Below, one piece after another: positions 52,116-62,941 of a stretch of DNA of 64,000 nucleotides. The position numbers and the translations under genes are program-made. The stretch's first letter is position 1. Each line of letters begins with the position of its first letter. A model generated the notes under the pieces. That model did no database searches, had not been told where the DNA came from, and was given only the letters and a program-made list of their open reading frames with translations. Source of the stretch: Catellatospora sichuanensis (GTDB lineage Bacteria > Actinomycetota > Actinomycetes > Mycobacteriales > Micromonosporaceae); NCBI RefSeq assembly GCF_007483665.1, contig NZ_ML660185.1, positions 1-64,000 of the forward strand, written 5' to 3'.

Positions 52116-53093
52116 ATGCACGCCATCCGGCAGTACGAGTTCGGCCCGGCCGAGAACCTGCGCTACGAGGAGGTCCCCGACCCGACACCCGGCGAGGGGC
52201 AGGTGCTGATCGAGGTCGAGGCGGCCGGGGTGCACCTCATCGACACGACGATCCGCTCCGGCAGCCCCGGGCCGTTCCCGCCGCCGCAGCTCCCGATGAC
52301 GCCGGGCCGCGAGGTCGCCGGCCGGGTGGGCGGGACCGGGCCGGGCGTCGACCCGGCCTGGCAGGGTCGGCGCGTGGTCGCGCACCTGGGCATGACCAGC
52401 GGCGGGTACGCCGCGCGCGCGGTCGCCACGGTCGCCTCCCTGCACGAGATTCCCGAGCAGCTGTCCGCCCCGGCCGCCGTGGCCATGATCGGAACGGGCC
52501 GGACCGCGGTCGGCGTGCTGCGCCAGGCGCAGTTGCGTGAGGGCGACGCGGTGCTGGTCACCGGCGCGGCCGGGGGCCTGGGCACGCTGCTCGTGCAGGC
52601 GGCGCAGCGGGCCGGGGCGCTGGTCGTCGGCGCGGCGGGCGGCCCGGCCAAGGTGGCCCTGGTGCAGCGCAACGGGGCCGACATCGCCGCCGACTACCGC
52701 GAGCCCGGCTGGGCCGACAAGGTGCGCGCCGAGCTGGGGGAGCGGGATCTGACCGTGGTGCTCGACGGCGTCGGCGGCGCGGAGGGCAGGGCGGCCCTGG
52801 AGCTGCTCGCCCCGACCGGCCGCTTCCTGATCTTCGGTGGGTCGGCCGGCGCGCCGACCCAGATCACGACCCAGGACCTGTACGCCAGGGGCGTCGTCGC
52901 CTCCTCGGCGATCGGCCCGGCCATGATGAAGCTCGCCGGCGGCCTGCGCCCGCTGGAGGAGCAGGCCCTGCGCGACGCTGCCGAGGGCTGGTTCACCCCC
53001 GCCCTCACCACGTTCCCGCTCGCCGACGCCGCCCGCGCCCACACCGCCCTGGAGACCCGCGCCACCACCGGCAAGGTCGTCCTGATCCCCTGA
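52116..53093 (+). CDS. Zinc-type quinone oxidoreductase (medium-chain dehydrogenase)
   Basis: 325 residues from ATG 52116 (aggagc five bases upstream). Medium-chain dehydrogenase fold with NADPH motif VLVTGAAGGLGTLLVQAA and the quinone oxidoreductase features GVHLIDTTIRSG, PMTPGREVAG and LIFGGSAGAP; the structural and catalytic zinc cysteines of alcohol dehydrogenases are lacking. It likely reduces quinones or enones, with NADPH. It is preceded by a MerR-type promoter, a setting used for redox or drug stress. Confidence 0.9.
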   Translation: MHAIRQYEFGPAENLRYEEVPDPTPGEGQVLIEVEAAGVHLIDTTIRSGSPGPFPPPQLPMTPGREVAGRVGGTGPGVDPAWQGRRVVAHLGMTSGGYAARAVATVASLHEIPEQLSAPAAVAMIGTGRTAVGVLRQAQLREGDAVLVTGAAGGLGTLLVQAAQRAGALVVGAAGGPAKVALVQRNGADIAADYREPGWADKVRAELGERDLTVVLDGVGGAEGRAALELLAPTGRFLIFGGSAGAPTQITTQDLYARGVVASSAIGPAMMKLAGGLRPLEEQALRDAAEGWFTPALTTFPLADAARAHTALETRATTGKVVLIP

Positions 53094-53137
53094 CCCACCC
53101 GTCCCATTCGTCCCGCTCGCGCGCCCCGCCCCGCCCC

Positions 53138-53217
53138 TTGACCATCCGACTTGCCAGGCACATGGGTGAATGGCGTCGCAAGATACGCACAGGTGCCCGG
53201 TAAGTCGGGTGATCAAG
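53138..53217. repeat. 77-bp palindromic repeat family, copy 5
   Basis: It starts ttgaccatccgacttgccag and ends gcccggtaagtcgggtgatc, with cgcaagatacgcacaggtg inside as in copy 2; arms pair with a few mismatches. It lies 45 bases after the quinone oxidoreductase stop. Confidence 0.88.
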
Positions 53218-53312
53218 GCGGGCGCGGGCGGCGACCGGGCGGCGTGGTGAGTGGCCTGGGTTACGGTGCCGGAACACACGTGCTGGTAGCGTGGGCGGTG
53301 CCGGCACACCCG

Positions 53313-53484
53313 TGTGGGAGAGTCCGCGTAAAGCGGCGCCGAAGGGGCAATTCCTCCCCGGAACCTCTCAGGCACCCGGACCATACGGGCATGGCGACTC
53401 TGGAGCGGCGCGACCGCCGTGGCGAGGCTCACGAGCGTCGTCCGTGACAGAGGGGGAGGACTTCCACAGTCCTCGACCCCGGAG
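53313..53484 (+). promoter_or_regulatory. Glycine riboswitch upstream of gcvP
   Basis: The aptamer core is clear: gggagagtccgcg (53316-53328), gcgccgaaggggcaa (53336-53350), cctctcaggca (53364-53374) and the closing gcgactctggag (53394-53405). A single aptamer is seen; I could not recognise a second. Downstream, aggact (53457-53462) pairs with agtcct (53468-53473) in a hairpin near the ggag ribosome site at 53481-53484. It should control glycine cleavage by glycine level, as known for this class. Confidence 0.85.
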
Positions 53485-53490
53485 TCTCAC

Positions 53491-56295
<2,805 letters not shown>

Positions 56296-56378
56296 GGTCT
56301 GCTGCCGCCGGCCCGGGGAGGCGTCCTCACGACGCGGGCTTCGGGCCGGCTCGGCGGGTGTGACAATGAGATGATCTT

Positions 56379-56400
56379 CGGGGCGCTCCGTCGCGCCCCG
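56379..56400. terminator. Stem-loop between gcvP and DUF5999 genes
   Basis: cggggcg (56379-56385) and cgccccg (56394-56400) pair around ctccgtcg; a second dyad gccggcccg/cgggccggc spans 56307-56350. Together they could end both convergent transcripts. Confidence 0.45.
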
Positions 56401-56417
56401 GGTCGTCGCCGCTAGGG

Positions 56418-56618
56418 TCAGGCCATGGCGTGCACCGCGGGACCGCGGTGCGGGGCGATGCTCGACCCGTCGGGGAGCAGCTCGCCGGTGTCCTCGAAGA
56501 CGATGACGCCGTTGCAGAGCAGGCTCCAGCCCTGCTCAGGGAAGGACGCGACGACCTTGGCGGCGTCGTGGTCGATCGCGTCGGCTGAGGGGCAGACCGG
56601 TTGGTGCTGGCACAACAT
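56418..56618 (-). CDS. DUF5999 family protein
   Basis: 66 residues from ATG 56618 (ggag seven bases upstream). The actinomycete DUF5999 pattern is obvious: MLCQHQPVCPSADAIDHDA, ASFPEQGWSLLCNGVIVFEDTG-type core and DGSSIAPHR. The three cysteines could bind metal, which is not established. These proteins are widespread in Streptomyces and relatives, with unknown function. Confidence 0.85.
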   Translation of the reverse strand: MLCQHQPVCPSADAIDHDAAKVVASFPEQGWSLLCNGVIVFEDTGELLPDGSSIAPHRGPAVHAMA

Positions 56619-56787
56619 CGGGGTTCTCCGCGATTCGGTTAGGGGTGGTGGCGTTGGAAGCTCGGTCCGAGATCCGCTGCCGGTGTGCTGTCGATCACAA
56701 CAGTGACGCACGCTACCAAGCCGAACGAGTCTTTTACGAGCAGGTAACGCAGGGCCTTTCTAGATATCAACCTTTCGGACGAGCGGA

Positions 56788-57996
56788 ATGAAGCCGGTCG
56801 GTCTAGCCCCCACCCACGGGACGGCCAGGGATATTCCCGGCATACCGGCGACCTGCCGTGACCAGGCGTGGGAACGCTCCCGGTTCGAGTGGCGTGTGGG
56901 CGATCCGGGCGATCCGGCCACGCTGGTGGAGAACTTCCTGTCCGGGCACGGCCTGCCGGCGGGTGACCTGTCCGGGCCGTCCCTGGCGGGGCTGGCCCAC
57001 GAGGTCTGCGGCGCCGCACTGTTCGTCTCCGCGGCCGGCGGAGCCGCCATGATCGGCGGTTGCCTCGGGGCGCCCAGCCCCGCGCCGGCCGTGCCGGACG
57101 TGGTCGTCGTGGTGTACGAACACACGGCAACCGTACGCCTCCAGGAGCCGCCGGGTGGCGGGCTCGCCCGAACGGTGGGCGCCTGGCGGCTCGGCCCGTG
57201 GCGGCCCTCCTGGAGCCCTTCGCGCCATGCCGAGGCCGTGCAGTCGGTCCGCGAGGCGATCGCCCGGGGCGATGTTTACCAGGTCAACATGGTCGGCCAC
57301 GCTGCCGCGGCGTACCACGGCGACCCGCTGCCCGCGCTGCGCCGGGTGACCGGCCTGCCCGGCGCCCGGTACGCCGGGATACTGCAGGGCGACGGCTGGG
57401 CGATCGGCTGCGCCTCCCCGGAGACCCTGCTCGAGGTGCGCGGCGGGCAGGCCGTCACCCGGCCCATCAAGGGCACCGCACCGGCGACCGAAGCAGGTCG
57501 TGCCGACCTGCTCGCCTCGCCCAAGGAGCGCGCCGAGCACATCATGATCGTCGACCTGCAGCGCAACGACCTCTCCCACGTCGCGGTCACCGGCACGGTG
57601 CGGGTGCCCGAGCTGTTCGCGGTACGCCGCTGGGCCGACCTGTGGCAGGCCGAGTCCGAGGTGACCGCGCGGCTGCGACCCCGCACCGGCTTGGCGGAGC
57701 TGCTGCGGGCGATCTGCCCGGGCGGCTCGGTGACCGGCGCGCCCAAGTTCGCCGCGCTACGGGAGATCGCCGCACTGGAGCCGGTCGGCCGCGGAGCCAG
57801 CATGGGGGCGCTGGGCTGGATCGGCCCCGACGGCATCGACCTCGGCCTGACCATCCGCACCGTGGTCGCCGACGGCCGCGACCTGCACGTATGGGCTGGT
57901 GGCGGGATCACCATCGACTCCGACCCCGCCGCCGAGGTCGCCGAGGCCGCCGCCAAGGCCGCCCCCGTCCGCGCCGCCCTCCACGGACTGCGCTGA
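56788..57996 (+). CDS. pabB: Aminodeoxychorismate synthase component I-like (chorismate-binding)
   Basis: 402 residues. The C-terminal half is the chorismate-utilising domain: QVNMVGHAAAAYHGDPL, IGCASPETLLEV, RPIKGTAPATE with the PabB-type lysine, HIMIVDLQRNDLSHV, and the GSVTGAPK and GGGITIDSDP motifs. It probably makes 4-amino-4-deoxychorismate for folate p-aminobenzoate; the glutaminase and lyase genes are not adjacent. The N-terminal part is shorter and diverged. ATG 56788 lacks a strong site. A related role in anthranilate- or pABA-type metabolite synthesis is possible. Confidence 0.87.
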   Translation: MKPVGLAPTHGTARDIPGIPATCRDQAWERSRFEWRVGDPGDPATLVENFLSGHGLPAGDLSGPSLAGLAHEVCGAALFVSAAGGAAMIGGCLGAPSPAPAVPDVVVVVYEHTATVRLQEPPGGGLARTVGAWRLGPWRPSWSPSRHAEAVQSVREAIARGDVYQVNMVGHAAAAYHGDPLPALRRVTGLPGARYAGILQGDGWAIGCASPETLLEVRGGQAVTRPIKGTAPATEAGRADLLASPKERAEHIMIVDLQRNDLSHVAVTGTVRVPELFAVRRWADLWQAESEVTARLRPRTGLAELLRAICPGGSVTGAPKFAALREIAALEPVGRGASMGALGWIGPDGIDLGLTIRTVVADGRDLHVWAGGGITIDSDPAAEVAEAAAKAAPVRAALHGLR

Positions 57997-58029
57997 CCCT
58001 GCCGCCGTCCGGCCCTTGACGTAGGCGTC

Positions 58030-58076
58030 GGCCTATCTCATCGAATTTGATCGCGAAAAAGTCGATGAGATAGGCC
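58030..58076. repeat. Palindromic repeat, ggcctatc family, copy 2
   Basis: Perfect 15-base arms ggcctatctcatcga (58030-58044) and tcgatgagataggcc (58062-58076), loop of 17 bases with a run of A. The first 15 bases also begin copy 1 at 1738. Confidence 0.8.
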
Positions 58077-58093
58077 ACTGTCTGTGAAAACGG

Positions 58094-58141
58094 AGCCGCG
58101 CCGGCGTCGCTACCCCGTGGGGGCGCGACGCCGGCGCGGCT
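58094..58141. terminator. Bidirectional terminator between pabB-like and VWA genes
   Basis: Perfect 17-base arms agccgcgccggcgtcgc (58094-58110) and gcgacgccggcgcggct (58125-58141), loop of 14 bases, with ttg following on the plus strand. Confidence 0.8.
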
Positions 58142-58180
58142 TGTCGCTACCGGGTCCGTGGCCGGGGTCCGGCCACCGGG

Positions 58181-59920
58181 TCACTGGTAGTCGAAGATGG
58201 CGGCGCGGAGGACGTTGCCGATGTCGTACGAGCGCTCGGAGCTGTAGGTGCTGACGCCTGTGGCGGCCGAGATCTTGGCCAGGGCCTCGCTGTTGGACGG
58301 CTTGCCCAGGGCGATGGTGACCACCTTGACCGGGCGCTGCTTGTCCGCGGCGTTGATCTTCTCGACGAGCTGCTCGAGCTTGAGGCCCTTCAGCTGGTCG
58401 TCGTCCGCGCCGTCGGACAGCAGCACGATCATGTTGGTCGCGCCGGGCACGTAGTTCTTCTGCATGGTCTGGTACGCCGCCCACACCGTGTCGTACATGC
58501 CCGTGTTGCCGCCGGGCTCCAGGCCCTTGAGCTTCGAGGTGAGCTGGTCGCGGCGCGGCTTGCCGGAGACCTCCTCGGTCAGCTTGCCGAGCGGGACCAG
58601 TTCCTTGTACGCCTTGCTGCCGGACTGCTGGGAGGAGAAGCTCCACAGGCCGACCTGGGCGTCGTCGCCGAACATGTTGACGGCTTCCTGCGCGCCCGAC
58701 TTGGTCAGGTCGAGCTTGGTCTGACCGCCGGTGCCCCGCACCACGCCGCCCATGGAGCCCGACACGTCGAGCACCAGCAGCATGTTGGTGGGGCGGGTGA
58801 GCGCCGTCCAGGTGTCCCTCGTCTTGGTGATCGACTCGGTGAGCAGCACGCCGCCGGGGAGCGCGGTGAGCTGGCTGATCACGCCGTTGGCGGGGGACAG
58901 CTGCGGGCCGGGCTGGCGGTTGGAGTCGCGGTAACCCAGCTTCTGCACCTCGCTGCGGGCGGCGTCGCCGCGCAGGTAACCCAGGAACGCCTCGGCGGCG
59001 CCGACGCGCTGCGGGTTGGTCCAGGCGGCGTCCTTCAGCACCAGGTACGGGTTGTCCGCCTCGGTGGTGGCGTTCTTCGGGTAGACGGCCACCAGCGGCA
59101 GGTCGGGGTGCTCGGCGTTGTGCCGCACCACGTCCTGCTCCAGCGCCGGGAACGCGTTGACCGCCTTGCCGCCGCTGCTGACGTACTCGGCGAACAGCTC
59201 CTCGGTGCTGGTCTTGTACAGCGCCATACGCTGCTCCAGCGCGAAGACGCGGCCCAGCTCGGTCGGGTCGACCTCGGTGTTGTCGTCAGCGTCGATGATC
59301 GCCGACAGGGCCAGCAGACCGGCGGTGGAGGCCCCCGGGTCGCTCATGCCGACCTTGACCGCGCTGTCCTGCGCGAGCTTGTCGAGCAGGTCCTTCCAGT
59401 CGAGCTTGGCGTCGGGCCAGCCGAGCTTCTCGGCCGCGGCCTTCGGCATGGCGATGACCACTGGCGTACGCGCCACGCTCGGCAGCAGGTCGGGCAGGAT
59501 CCGGTCGGCGTCCTCGCTGCCGGCGGCCGCGGCCTTGACCCAGGCGCTGGACGGCGGGACCCACACGTCGGGCGCGGGGCCGGAGACGGCCGCGTTCCAC
59601 TCGTGTGCCAGCGCCCGCACGGTCGCCGCGGTGTCCTGCTCGCCGATGGTCACCGAGGCGCAGACCCCGTCGACGGACGGGTTGGTCTCGGCCCACTTGC
59701 CGGCCAGTGACTTCAGCAGGCTGGCGGTGCCCGGGGCGGCCACGACAGTGGCCTGGGTGCTGCCGCTGCACGAGTCCTTGATGACGTACACATAGCCGAT
59801 GGTCACACCGGAACCGATCAGCACGAGCGCCGTCGGGATGACGATCCACGGTGCGATGCTGCGGCGACGGCCACCACCGCGCCGGTGCGATCGGACCGTG
59901 GAGTTACGGCCGTTCGGCAT
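58181..59920 (-). CDS. Substrate-binding and VWA domain membrane protein
   Basis: 579 residues. A short cytoplasmic arginine-rich N-terminus, one transmembrane anchor (WIVIPTALVLIGSGVTIGYVYV, near 25-46) and a large outside part. Residues about 60-370 resemble an extracellular solute-binding domain (APDVWVPPSSAW, NAFPALEQD); residues about 380-579 form a von Willebrand A domain with the MIDAS motif DVSGSMGG, the T in GNTGMYDTVW and SDGADD. This combination is common in actinomycetes and probably binds a ligand and divalent metal at the surface; the ligand is unknown. ATG 59920 has a fair ggagg site. Confidence 0.85.
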   Translation of the reverse strand: MPNGRNSTVRSHRRGGGRRRSIAPWIVIPTALVLIGSGVTIGYVYVIKDSCSGSTQATVVAAPGTASLLKSLAGKWAETNPSVDGVCASVTIGEQDTAATVRALAHEWNAAVSGPAPDVWVPPSSAWVKAAAAGSEDADRILPDLLPSVARTPVVIAMPKAAAEKLGWPDAKLDWKDLLDKLAQDSAVKVGMSDPGASTAGLLALSAIIDADDNTEVDPTELGRVFALEQRMALYKTSTEELFAEYVSSGGKAVNAFPALEQDVVRHNAEHPDLPLVAVYPKNATTEADNPYLVLKDAAWTNPQRVGAAEAFLGYLRGDAARSEVQKLGYRDSNRQPGPQLSPANGVISQLTALPGGVLLTESITKTRDTWTALTRPTNMLLVLDVSGSMGGVVRGTGGQTKLDLTKSGAQEAVNMFGDDAQVGLWSFSSQQSGSKAYKELVPLGKLTEEVSGKPRRDQLTSKLKGLEPGGNTGMYDTVWAAYQTMQKNYVPGATNMIVLLSDGADDDQLKGLKLEQLVEKINAADKQRPVKVVTIALGKPSNSEALAKISAATGVSTYSSERSYDIGNVLRAAIFDYQ

Positions 59921-60090
59921 CGGGGCCTCCGCTTTCGAGGGGTGTCGAGGGGGGTGAAAGGGGGGGTGTTACGCACCACAACTCGTGGTGAGACCGGCAC
60001 AGTCTAGGGCGTTGTCAAGCCAGGTCGAACAGGGCGGACCATCTCGTGATCATCCGATTCGCTGGGTAGACGGGAGATCACTCTGCGCGG

Positions 60091-61341
60091 TCAGAGGACG
60101 AGGAATGTCGGCTCCGGGTGCCGCAGGAACGCATGGTGCGAAATGTCCCAGCCGTACGCCCCGGTGCGGCCGAACACCAGCAGGTCGCCGACCCGCAGCC
60201 GGTCCACGCGCTGCCCGCGGCAGAGCACGTCGCGCGGCGTGCACAGCTCGCCGACGGCGTCCACCGCCACGCCGGCGACCTCGGGCCGGGGCCACGGGTA
60301 ATCCCACCGCTCCACCGGCAGCACCGCGAACGGGTGGTCGTAACCCCAGGCCGCGGGCAGGCGGAAGTGGTGGGTGCCGCCGCGCAGCACCGCGAACCAG
60401 CGCCCGTGCGTGTGCTTGAGATCGAGCACCTCCGCGGCGTACCAGCCGGCGTCGGCGGCGAGCCACCGGCCCGGCTCCACCACCAGCTCGACCCCGTCCG
60501 GCACGCGCACCCGCAGCCGGTCCAGCGCGAACACCGCGTCACCGGCGTAGTCCACGCCGAAGCCGCCGCCCGCGTTCACCGTGCGCAGCGGCACGCCGAG
60601 CCGCTGCGAGGTGGCCGCCGACCAGCGCAGGGCCTCGGCGAGGAAGGCCGAGTGCGCGGCCGCGTCCAGGTTGTTGGAGACCGCGTGCAGGTGCCAGCCG
60701 ACCAGGTCCAGGCCGGGCAGCGTCCTCGCCAGCGCCACCACCTCGGGCAGCTGGGCCTCGTCGACGCCGAACGGGGTCGGCGCGCCCGTCATCGCATGCG
60801 TGCCGGGCAGCCCCGCGTCGGCCCGGTTCACCCGCAGCGTGATGGTCGCGGTCGTACCCGCCCGTTCCGCCAGCAGGCTGAGCCGCCGCAGTTCGAGAGT
60901 GCTCTCCACGTTGACCGTCGCGCCCAGGCGCAGCGCGTGGGCCAGCTCCGCGTCGGTCTTGGCCGGGCCGCCGAACACGATCCGGGCCGCCCCGGCCGCT
61001 TCGGCCAGCGCCAGCTCGCCGCCCGAGGCGACCTCCAGGCCGTCGCAGGCCTCGGCCGCCGCGGCGACGATCGCCGGATGCCCGTTGGCCTTCACCGCGT
61101 AGCAGACGGTCACGCCCGGCAGTGCCCGCCGCAGCTCGGCGACCCGCGCCCGCAGCACACCCGGGTCGTAGACATAGGCGCAGACAGGTCCGTCGACTTC
61201 GCGCAGCGCCGCCGCGACCCGCTCCGGGATCCCGTGCCGGGCCGCCGGCGGGGCGTCGGCCGCGGTCGCCGGTCCCGCTGTCGCGGAGTCCGCAGCGCTT
61301 AGGTGCGCGTCGCGGTGCGGGGAGCGCTGATCAGAGGCCAT
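60091..61341 (-). CDS. Type III PLP-dependent decarboxylase of siderophore synthesis
   Basis: 416 residues. Alanine racemase/ornithine decarboxylase fold with the PLP lysine Lys84 in CYAVKANGHPAI, GGFGVDYAG, EPGRWLAADAGWY and GELCTPRDVLCRG near the cysteine region. It lies downstream of two IucA/IucC synthetases (start overlaps the end of the previous gene by 11 bases). The SbnH protein of staphyloferrin B decarboxylates a citryl-diaminopropionate intermediate, and this enzyme probably has a similar role. Substrate is inferred. Confidence 0.87.
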   Translation of the reverse strand: MASDQRSPHRDAHLSAADSATAGPATAADAPPAARHGIPERVAAALREVDGPVCAYVYDPGVLRARVAELRRALPGVTVCYAVKANGHPAIVAAAAEACDGLEVASGGELALAEAAGAARIVFGGPAKTDAELAHALRLGATVNVESTLELRRLSLLAERAGTTATITLRVNRADAGLPGTHAMTGAPTPFGVDEAQLPEVVALARTLPGLDLVGWHLHAVSNNLDAAAHSAFLAEALRWSAATSQRLGVPLRTVNAGGGFGVDYAGDAVFALDRLRVRVPDGVELVVEPGRWLAADAGWYAAEVLDLKHTHGRWFAVLRGGTHHFRLPAAWGYDHPFAVLPVERWDYPWPRPEVAGVAVDAVGELCTPRDVLCRGQRVDRLRVGDLLVFGRTGAYGWDISHHAFLRHPEPTFLVL

Positions 61342-62941
61342 GGAGCGGATTCTGCACCGGGACGTAGAGGTCGCCCGCGCCGGCCAGCCGCATACGGGTC
61401 AGCGCCTTGTGCGGCACGCTCGGGGCCGTGTAGAAGGCGTGGTCGGGGTGCCCGCGCAGGCTGTCGTCCACCACCTCCCGCACGGTCCGCCAAGCGGTGT
61501 CGGCGGCCAGGCCGTGCGACTGTCCCAGCCGCAGCACCAGCTCGCCCAGATGTGCCTGGAACGCGGTGTAGGCCACCTTGGACAGCAGCACCGCCTCGTC
61601 CTCGGTGCCGATCACCGAGCCGGGCCACAGCTGCAGCTTCGCCCCGGAGGCGGCCAGCCGCGGGTGGTGCACGCGCAGGCCCGCCAGGTCCCGCAGGGCG
61701 AGCCGGTGCGGCACCCCGTCGAGGAAGGTCGGCACGCAGTTCTGCAGGTGCGCCTCCAGGCCGATGCCGTGCCGGGCGGCCAGCGCCAGCACCGGCGGCA
61801 GCAGCAGCCCGGCGTACTCGCGCAGGAAACCCGCCGCCGCCGTACGCGGGTCGGCCAGGGCGCGGCCGGCCGCGTACCGGTCGACCAGCCCGGCCAGCAG
61901 CGTCCGCCCGCTGACCGGGTCGAGCGTGGCCAGCGAGCTCGCCGGCACCGGCTGCTCGCCCGCGGCCAACCGGCCGCCGAGCCCGTCACGCACGATCGTG
62001 CTGAGCTGGCGGCCGTCCTCCAGCAGCCCGGCGACGCCCGCGGGCTCGGCCATCAGCAGCACCCGCCCGCCGCCGGGGACCAGGTCCAACAGTCGCGACA
62101 GCACCTCGCTCAGCGCCGGGCCGTTGCGGGTGGAGGCGATCGAGATGCTGCGCCGGGTCGAGGTGACCTGGATGTCCAGCGACAACTTCAGGTAGGTCGA
62201 CCCCGGGGGCAGCACGGTGCGCAGCGCCGCGGTGGGCCGGGCCGGCAGCACCTCGTCGAGCACCCGCAGCGTGCCGTCGGCGAACAGGCCCGGGTGCAAC
62301 CCGGTCAGGTGCCGCAGCTGCCAGATGTGCACCGGCAGCAGCCGCCGGCCGCCGGGGGCGGCGACGCCCAGCCGCTCGGACAGGTCGTCGCCCAGCGCCA
62401 GCTCCGGCGGCACGGCCAGGAAGCCGATCGCGGTCGACTCGCTCTCCAGGTCGTGTGCGATCAGGTCGCCGGTGCCCCAGCCCAGCCGGGTGCGCCCGCA
62501 CGGGTGCAGGTTGTGCCCCTCGACCGCGAGCTGCTCCAGCCGGGCGGTGCGCTCGTCCGGCGCGCAGCCGTCGAGCAGCGCGAGCATGTCGGGCGCGCCC
62601 GCGACCGCGGCGGCGGCGCGGTGGCCGGGGTCGAGGGTCGCCCGGCGGGCGTACGCCAGGGCCAGTCCGTGCACCGCGCTGTCCAGTTCCGCGCGCAGGC
62701 CCTCGTGGGACACCAGGGCCACCGGGTCCATGTCGACCGGGTCCAGCAGCACCCGGTCGAAGCCGTGCCGCTCGCCGCGGAAGCGGGCGCGGGCGTCGCC
62801 GACGTCCTCCCGCCACAGCGCTTCGGCCAGCCGGGTGGCGACGGTGACCCGGGCCCGCGGCAGCGCGTCGAAGTAGCCGTTCAGCAGCTGCGGGGCCAGG
62901 TCCGCCAGCTCGGCGGCGATGGGGTCGGTGAGCGGGCGCAT
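61331..62941 (-). CDS. IucA/IucC family siderophore synthetase
   Basis: 536 residues from ATG 62941, which shares its first base with the stop of the upstream synthetase (TGATG). NIS synthetase hallmarks: EGHNLHPCGRTRLGW (ATP site), LPVHIWQLRHL, STYLKLSLDIQVTSTRRS, FRT-like SSLATLDPVSGR, and the second half GIGLEAHLQNCVPTFLDG, RLALRDLAGL. It uses ATP to join a carboxylate (citrate or succinyl type) to an amine. Works with the partner synthetase and the decarboxylase; overlap of all three indicates one operon. Confidence 0.9.
   Translation of the reverse strand: MRPLTDPIAAELADLAPQLLNGYFDALPRARVTVATRLAEALWREDVGDARARFRGERHGFDRVLLDPVDMDPVALVSHEGLRAELDSAVHGLALAYARRATLDPGHRAAAAVAGAPDMLALLDGCAPDERTARLEQLAVEGHNLHPCGRTRLGWGTGDLIAHDLESESTAIGFLAVPPELALGDDLSERLGVAAPGGRRLLPVHIWQLRHLTGLHPGLFADGTLRVLDEVLPARPTAALRTVLPPGSTYLKLSLDIQVTSTRRSISIASTRNGPALSEVLSRLLDLVPGGGRVLLMAEPAGVAGLLEDGRQLSTIVRDGLGGRLAAGEQPVPASSLATLDPVSGRTLLAGLVDRYAAGRALADPRTAAAGFLREYAGLLLPPVLALAARHGIGLEAHLQNCVPTFLDGVPHRLALRDLAGLRVHHPRLAASGAKLQLWPGSVIGTEDEAVLLSKVAYTAFQAHLGELVLRLGQSHGLAADTAWRTVREVVDDSLRGHPDHAFYTAPSVPHKALTRMRLAGAGDLYVPVQNPLHGL

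Larger units (their letters stand above)
53094..53490. other. 397-base spacer with repeat and glycine riboswitch
   Basis: Holds a 77-bp-family palindrome (53138-53217), the gcvP promoter region and the glycine riboswitch (53313-53484). No ORF was accepted in it. Confidence 0.6.
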
